From positions 11,724,186 to 11,784,185 of the forward strand of contig OX442317.1 in assembly GCA_949358305.1 (NCBI GenBank): a stretch of 60,000 bases of DNA. The letters run 5' to 3'. Of the stretch, positions 56,851-60,000 are shown piece by piece (within the stretch, counting starts at the first letter, position 1; each line of letters opens with the position of its first letter). Made by a program: the position numbers and the translations under genes. Source of the DNA: Strigamia acuminata (taxonomy: Eukaryota; Arthropoda; Chilopoda; Geophilomorpha; Linotaeniidae). The notes under the pieces were generated by a model. That model saw only the letters and a program-made list of their open reading frames with translations, was not told where the DNA came from and did not search any database.

Positions 56851-58869
56851 ATGACACACTGCTCGAGTTTGTATCAAAACCAAACATACGATACCCTCAA
56901 ACGACAAGTTTATTCTGCAGCACGTGACGGAATGTCCACCACCTTATTCGACCTCCTGACAGGTAAACCCGATGACGAAATCAGTCTTCTTCTGAACCAC
57001 ATTACCAATGAATGCGAACAAAGTTGCTCACCACTTGCCATTGCCTCGCAAAATGGGAATTTCGAAGTTGTAAAAATTTTATTAACGTGCTTCAAACCAT
57101 CTGTCGATCAGGAATGCAAAGTTTGCATGAATGGGCGTGTCATTACATGCGCCACTCCTTTGTGGTGTGCTGTAAATGCCGGGCATTTCCAGGTTTCTAA
57201 ATGTCTTGTTACTCATGGCGCCAACATAAACCACCAAACTAGCAGTGGAAAGACACCATTATTTGCCGCCTGTTCCAGAAACAGGTTAGACATTGTGCAA
57301 TATCTGGTTGAAAGCGGCGCACTCATCAACCTGTCCAACGGCTTCAACGCTAACTGTTTGATAGAAGCCACTGCCCGAAAGCATACACAGATCGTTCACT
57401 ACCTGTTGGAAAAGGGGGCTGATCCTAACATTACATCGTACCTCGGTATGACAGCTCTGCATCATGCTGCGATGAGTAAGGACTTGGAAATTGTGCAACA
57501 TATGATGACGAAAGGAGCAGAAATGCTGAAGAACGAGGAGGGAATGTCACCATTGTTGTTTGCCACCACAAGTAAGCAACTACACGTGTTGAAATTCCTT
57601 CTATCGCGGGAAAATGTATCAGATGCGGATAGAATTGACGCATGCGAGTTATTAGGTTGTTCCTTCGCATACGATCAGGAGAATAAATACCAGGCCAATA
57701 CATACCATTACGGGCTTGTGGGTACACGTCTCTTGTCTTTTAATCGAGAGCACAGACAAATATCCAAATCAGTTTATCTTAAAATGGATAAGAATGTGAT
57801 TTTTACATATGTAGCACACCAGACGATTGAAAAATTGGAGTCGTCCAAGACGAGCGACAACATCCTACACGGGAAATCTCAGATGATCAGAGAGAGAATT
57901 CTTAGCCCTTATAATCTCGATGTGCCTTCTTCAGTGACTTTTCTCGAAGCGGCGTTTATCAATGGCGGAAATTTCGAGCAGTGCATAGAGCTGTGGATGT
58001 TCGCTTTGCGTACGAGACAGAACACCAGTCGATCTGCCACCATGAACCTGCGACGTCTTGTGCGGGTGTTTTGTCGTGCAACACATACCGGCGTCGATCT
58101 CTCATTCGGAATCTTGAGCGAGGTACTTAGAAGATGCATTTTAGAGCTGGAGTTCAACCGGGCAGAGCTCTTGACCGTTGAAAACAGTAATAAGTGGCTG
58201 CTGGGTTATGAAATGGACCTAAACATTCTGACAACTGCCTATTTACTAATTCTTCTTACGAAATTAATGAAGAATATGACGAAGCAGGAAGAAATGTGTA
58301 TTTATAGCTTGACATCCAAATTGAATTCCCTCGGCTTGTCAACTCACTCTCGCAAGCGTTCATTGTTACATTTAATCGTGCACCCGGATACGGTCGTGGA
58401 CGAGTTTCACATTAGTGACGTTTGTCGGATTCCCTGTGCGGCCACTGTCAACATGTTAATCAAGTGTGAAGCTGATGTAAATGCATTTGACCAGTACATG
58501 AACACGCCTTTACATTTACTTGCAACATATTGGAGTTCCAACATTTTCCAACAGATCAGCGATTTGATACCAACAGGAAGTGACCCGCAGTTCGAACCTA
58601 TTTGTGACATCAAAATCATAATAAAAGCTTTAATAATGCAACTAATTAATAATGGCGCTCACACGGACGTTATAAACTGCAGAGGACTGACACCGTTCGA
58701 AGCTACACTTGACCCTGAAGTCAAGAATGTATTAAAACCTAGTTCTAATTTAAATCTTCAATGTTTTGCAGCCAGAGTCATGAATAAGTTTAACATTTCG
58801 GATAATAAACTGCCAGAAATGTTAAAAAGTTTCATTAAAATCCACAAGTTTCATAATTGTAATCCATGA
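56851..58869 (+). CDS. Fem-1-like ankyrin-repeat protein, copy 2 (672 aa)
   Basis: It is colinear with copy 1 from end to end: both start with a short unique segment followed by QxFxAARDGM-like QVYSAARDGM, then the 'LLTGKPD(D/N)EI' signature. The ankyrin block includes TPLWCAVNAGH, GANINHQT, KTPLFAAC, IVQYLVESGA, IVHYLLEKGADPN and GMTALHHAAM. The middle helical region (LWMFALRTRQN…LRRLVRVFCRATHTGVDLSF) and the C-terminal repeats (KCEADVNAFDQYMNTPLHL; NCRGLTPFEA) are conserved. An insertion of about 24 residues lies between the last two repeats (SDLIPTGSDPQFEPICD), absent from copy 1. It is a Cullin-2 substrate-receptor-type protein by family. Amino-acid identity to copy 1 looks moderate, so the duplication is old and both frames have been kept open, suggesting selection. 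Confidence 0.9.
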   Translation: MTHCSSLYQNQTYDTLKRQVYSAARDGMSTTLFDLLTGKPDDEISLLLNHITNECEQSCSPLAIASQNGNFEVVKILLTCFKPSVDQECKVCMNGRVITCATPLWCAVNAGHFQVSKCLVTHGANINHQTSSGKTPLFAACSRNRLDIVQYLVESGALINLSNGFNANCLIEATARKHTQIVHYLLEKGADPNITSYLGMTALHHAAMSKDLEIVQHMMTKGAEMLKNEEGMSPLLFATTSKQLHVLKFLLSRENVSDADRIDACELLGCSFAYDQENKYQANTYHYGLVGTRLLSFNREHRQISKSVYLKMDKNVIFTYVAHQTIEKLESSKTSDNILHGKSQMIRERILSPYNLDVPSSVTFLEAAFINGGNFEQCIELWMFALRTRQNTSRSATMNLRRLVRVFCRATHTGVDLSFGILSEVLRRCILELEFNRAELLTVENSNKWLLGYEMDLNILTTAYLLILLTKLMKNMTKQEEMCIYSLTSKLNSLGLSTHSRKRSLLHLIVHPDTVVDEFHISDVCRIPCAATVNMLIKCEADVNAFDQYMNTPLHLLATYWSSNIFQQISDLIPTGSDPQFEPICDIKIIIKALIMQLINNGAHTDVINCRGLTPFEATLDPEVKNVLKPSSNLNLQCFAARVMNKFNISDNKLPEMLKSFIKIHKFHNCNP

Positions 58870-59385
58870 GTTTCAAATTTGGTGTTTAACAACGTGTATT
58901 AAATGAATAATCTGAAATGATTTTATACGATTTTTTCTAATCTTTTGTAGAAATCTTTTAATTTCGATTAAAACAATATCATCTTAATTTTGTTTTATTT
59001 CAAATGGTCAAAATGGGCTAAAATGTTGTGTGTATAAAACGGTCAAATATTTTGAGAAATTAATGTTCAATTGTTTTTTATCGCTTTTTGTGGAATTGTG
59101 GAATTGACGATCTCAAACTGCCTGATAAAAATATTAATAAAAAAATTTTTTTTTGTAATAATAAAAATATGAAATTAATAAATTAATAAACTTAAAAGTA
59201 TAAGTAAGATCCAATTTATTTCACTATACAACTATTATTACAAAATTGGTAGGTTCTACAGTACGTATAATTTATCAGTCCTTTACAATACTGATTAAAG
59301 TATAACAAAACAAAAACCAACAGGATTAAACAAATCAAAAAAAAAAAGAAACCAAAATGTAAATATGAAATCAATAGTCACTAAT
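58870..59385. other. Intergenic between convergent Fem-1 copies 2 and 3
   Basis: This is 516 bp of AT-rich 3' flank for both genes, with polyadenylation-like words and no repeat. Confidence 0.4.
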
Positions 59386-60000
59386 CTACCAAGAAACTCC
59401 ATGGAGTTTAATGAAATTTTCTAAAGTTTGAGGTATTTGACCAATATAAGAAATATTTGACAGAGACACTGCTTTGGCAGCGATACATTTCAGATATAAT
59501 TCAGAATTAATCCTTAAAATCTGCTTAATGGTACCATTAGTTGCAGTTTCCAATGGCGTTAGCCCTCTGTTGTTGACAATGTCCGTGTGAGCCCCAGATT
59601 TTATCAAACACATTATTATCTCAATAGAGTTCCTTTTGAGTTTTTGACAATCGGCAATTAAATGCAGAGGAGTGTTTCGGTTCTTGTCCAGGACGTTTAA
59701 ATCTGCCCCACATTTTATTAGCAGTCTAGCTGCAGCTGCATTGGGGGTGCTACAAACACCGTTAGTGACGACGTCTGCCAAGGATGGATGCACGGTTAAA
59801 TGAAGTAGCGAATACTTCTGATCACAAGTCGTTAAGCCGAGAGAATTTAATTTGTACACCTGTTTATAAATAGATTGCATTTCTTCTTGATCCGTTATCT
59901 TTGGAATTGATTTCGTGACTAATATAAGTAAATAAAGGATTGTAAAAATGCTTTCGTTCATGCCATCTTTCGCCGTTCCCTCCCTGTTCTGATCGCGCTC
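59386..60000 (-). CDS. Fem-1-like protein, copy 3 (partial, C-terminal part)
   Basis: The frame is open through the right edge of the window; the ATG at 59961 is internal. The visible part aligns with the C-terminal third of copies 1 and 2: a helical segment (ESIFTILYLLILVTKSI), 'KLNSLGL…YSLLHLTVHP', ankyrin repeats 'KCGADLNVLDKNRNTPLHL' and 'NRGLTPLETA', and the terminal 'LENFIKLHGVSW', nearly the same as copy 1's 'LEKFIELHGVS'. It lacks the 24-residue insertion of copy 2. It is convergent with copy 2. Confidence 0.85.
   Translation of the reverse strand, partial: ERDQNREGTAKDGMNESIFTILYLLILVTKSIPKITDQEEMQSIYKQVYKLNSLGLTTCDQKYSLLHLTVHPSLADVVTNGVCSTPNAAAARLLIKCGADLNVLDKNRNTPLHLIADCQKLKRNSIEIIMCLIKSGAHTDIVNNRGLTPLETATNGTIKQILRINSELYLKCIAAKAVSLSNISYIGQIPQTLENFIKLHGVSW

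Overview
The window looks like nuclear DNA of an arthropod, probably insect-like. It is AT-rich and carries two clearly spliced cellular genes with very short GT-AG introns: barrier-to-autointegration factor (one 58-bp intron) and dUTPase (four introns of 62-71 bp). It also holds a complete Ty3/Gypsy LTR retrotransposon, a truncated non-LTR retrotransposon, several short inverted-repeat elements with TA target duplications, and satellite arrays. I cannot name the species.

Three kinds of sequence are interleaved. (1) Cellular-type genes: a tristetraprolin-like CCCH protein (1.3-1.8 kb), an unrecognised helical protein (28.7-29.8 kb), thymidine kinase and BAF (32.3-33.4 kb), dUTPase (53.2-53.9 kb) and three intronless Fem-1-like ankyrin genes (42.4-44.4, 56.9-58.9 and 59.4 kb to the right edge). 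(2) Intronless, very AT-rich ORFs with tight spacing and upstream TATA elements, which look like genes of an endogenised large nuclear DNA virus: a pair at 2.4-4.0 kb, a small membrane protein at 5.1 kb, a membrane alpha/beta-hydrolase-like protein at 9.4 kb, a small acidic protein at 12.2 kb, a 403-aa protein at 14.2 kb, a zinc-finger tyrosine recombinase at 19.1 kb, a PIF1/Dda-like SF1 helicase at 21.5 kb, a 1611-aa coiled-coil protein with a 15-copy octapeptide array at 23.3 kb, and small ORFs including a RING-H2 protein at 45.8-51.9 kb. (3) Mobile DNA: the 8.47-kb Gypsy element (33545-42012), the LINE (54260-56384), relics of Gypsy pol and of a LINE, a 1.1-kb palindromic element, at least five MITE-like elements, a 23-bp minisatellite of about 1.2 kb with a 115-bp higher-order period, and a 245-bp TAA array.

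The virus-like set combines a tyrosine recombinase (integrase), a PIF1-like helicase, a RING protein and several orphan membrane or structural-looking proteins, all with intact frames. This gene combination is known from nudiviruses and related arthropod nuclear large DNA viruses, and domesticated relatives exist in parasitoid wasps. No structural hallmark gene could be identified by eye, so the affiliation is inference. The intact frames, together with host introns and young transposons nearby, argue for an integrated, possibly domesticated set rather than a free virus or contamination. TK and dUTPase could serve nucleotide supply for either; the introns mark dUTPase and BAF as cellular-type genes.

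The Gypsy element looks recent: both LTRs are 573 bp with no difference noticed by eye, a GTAT target duplication, a tRNA-Ala-type primer site, intact gag and pol, and a GGGAAAC heptamer just before the gag stop for -1 frameshifting. It sits 123 bp upstream of the BAF start codon.
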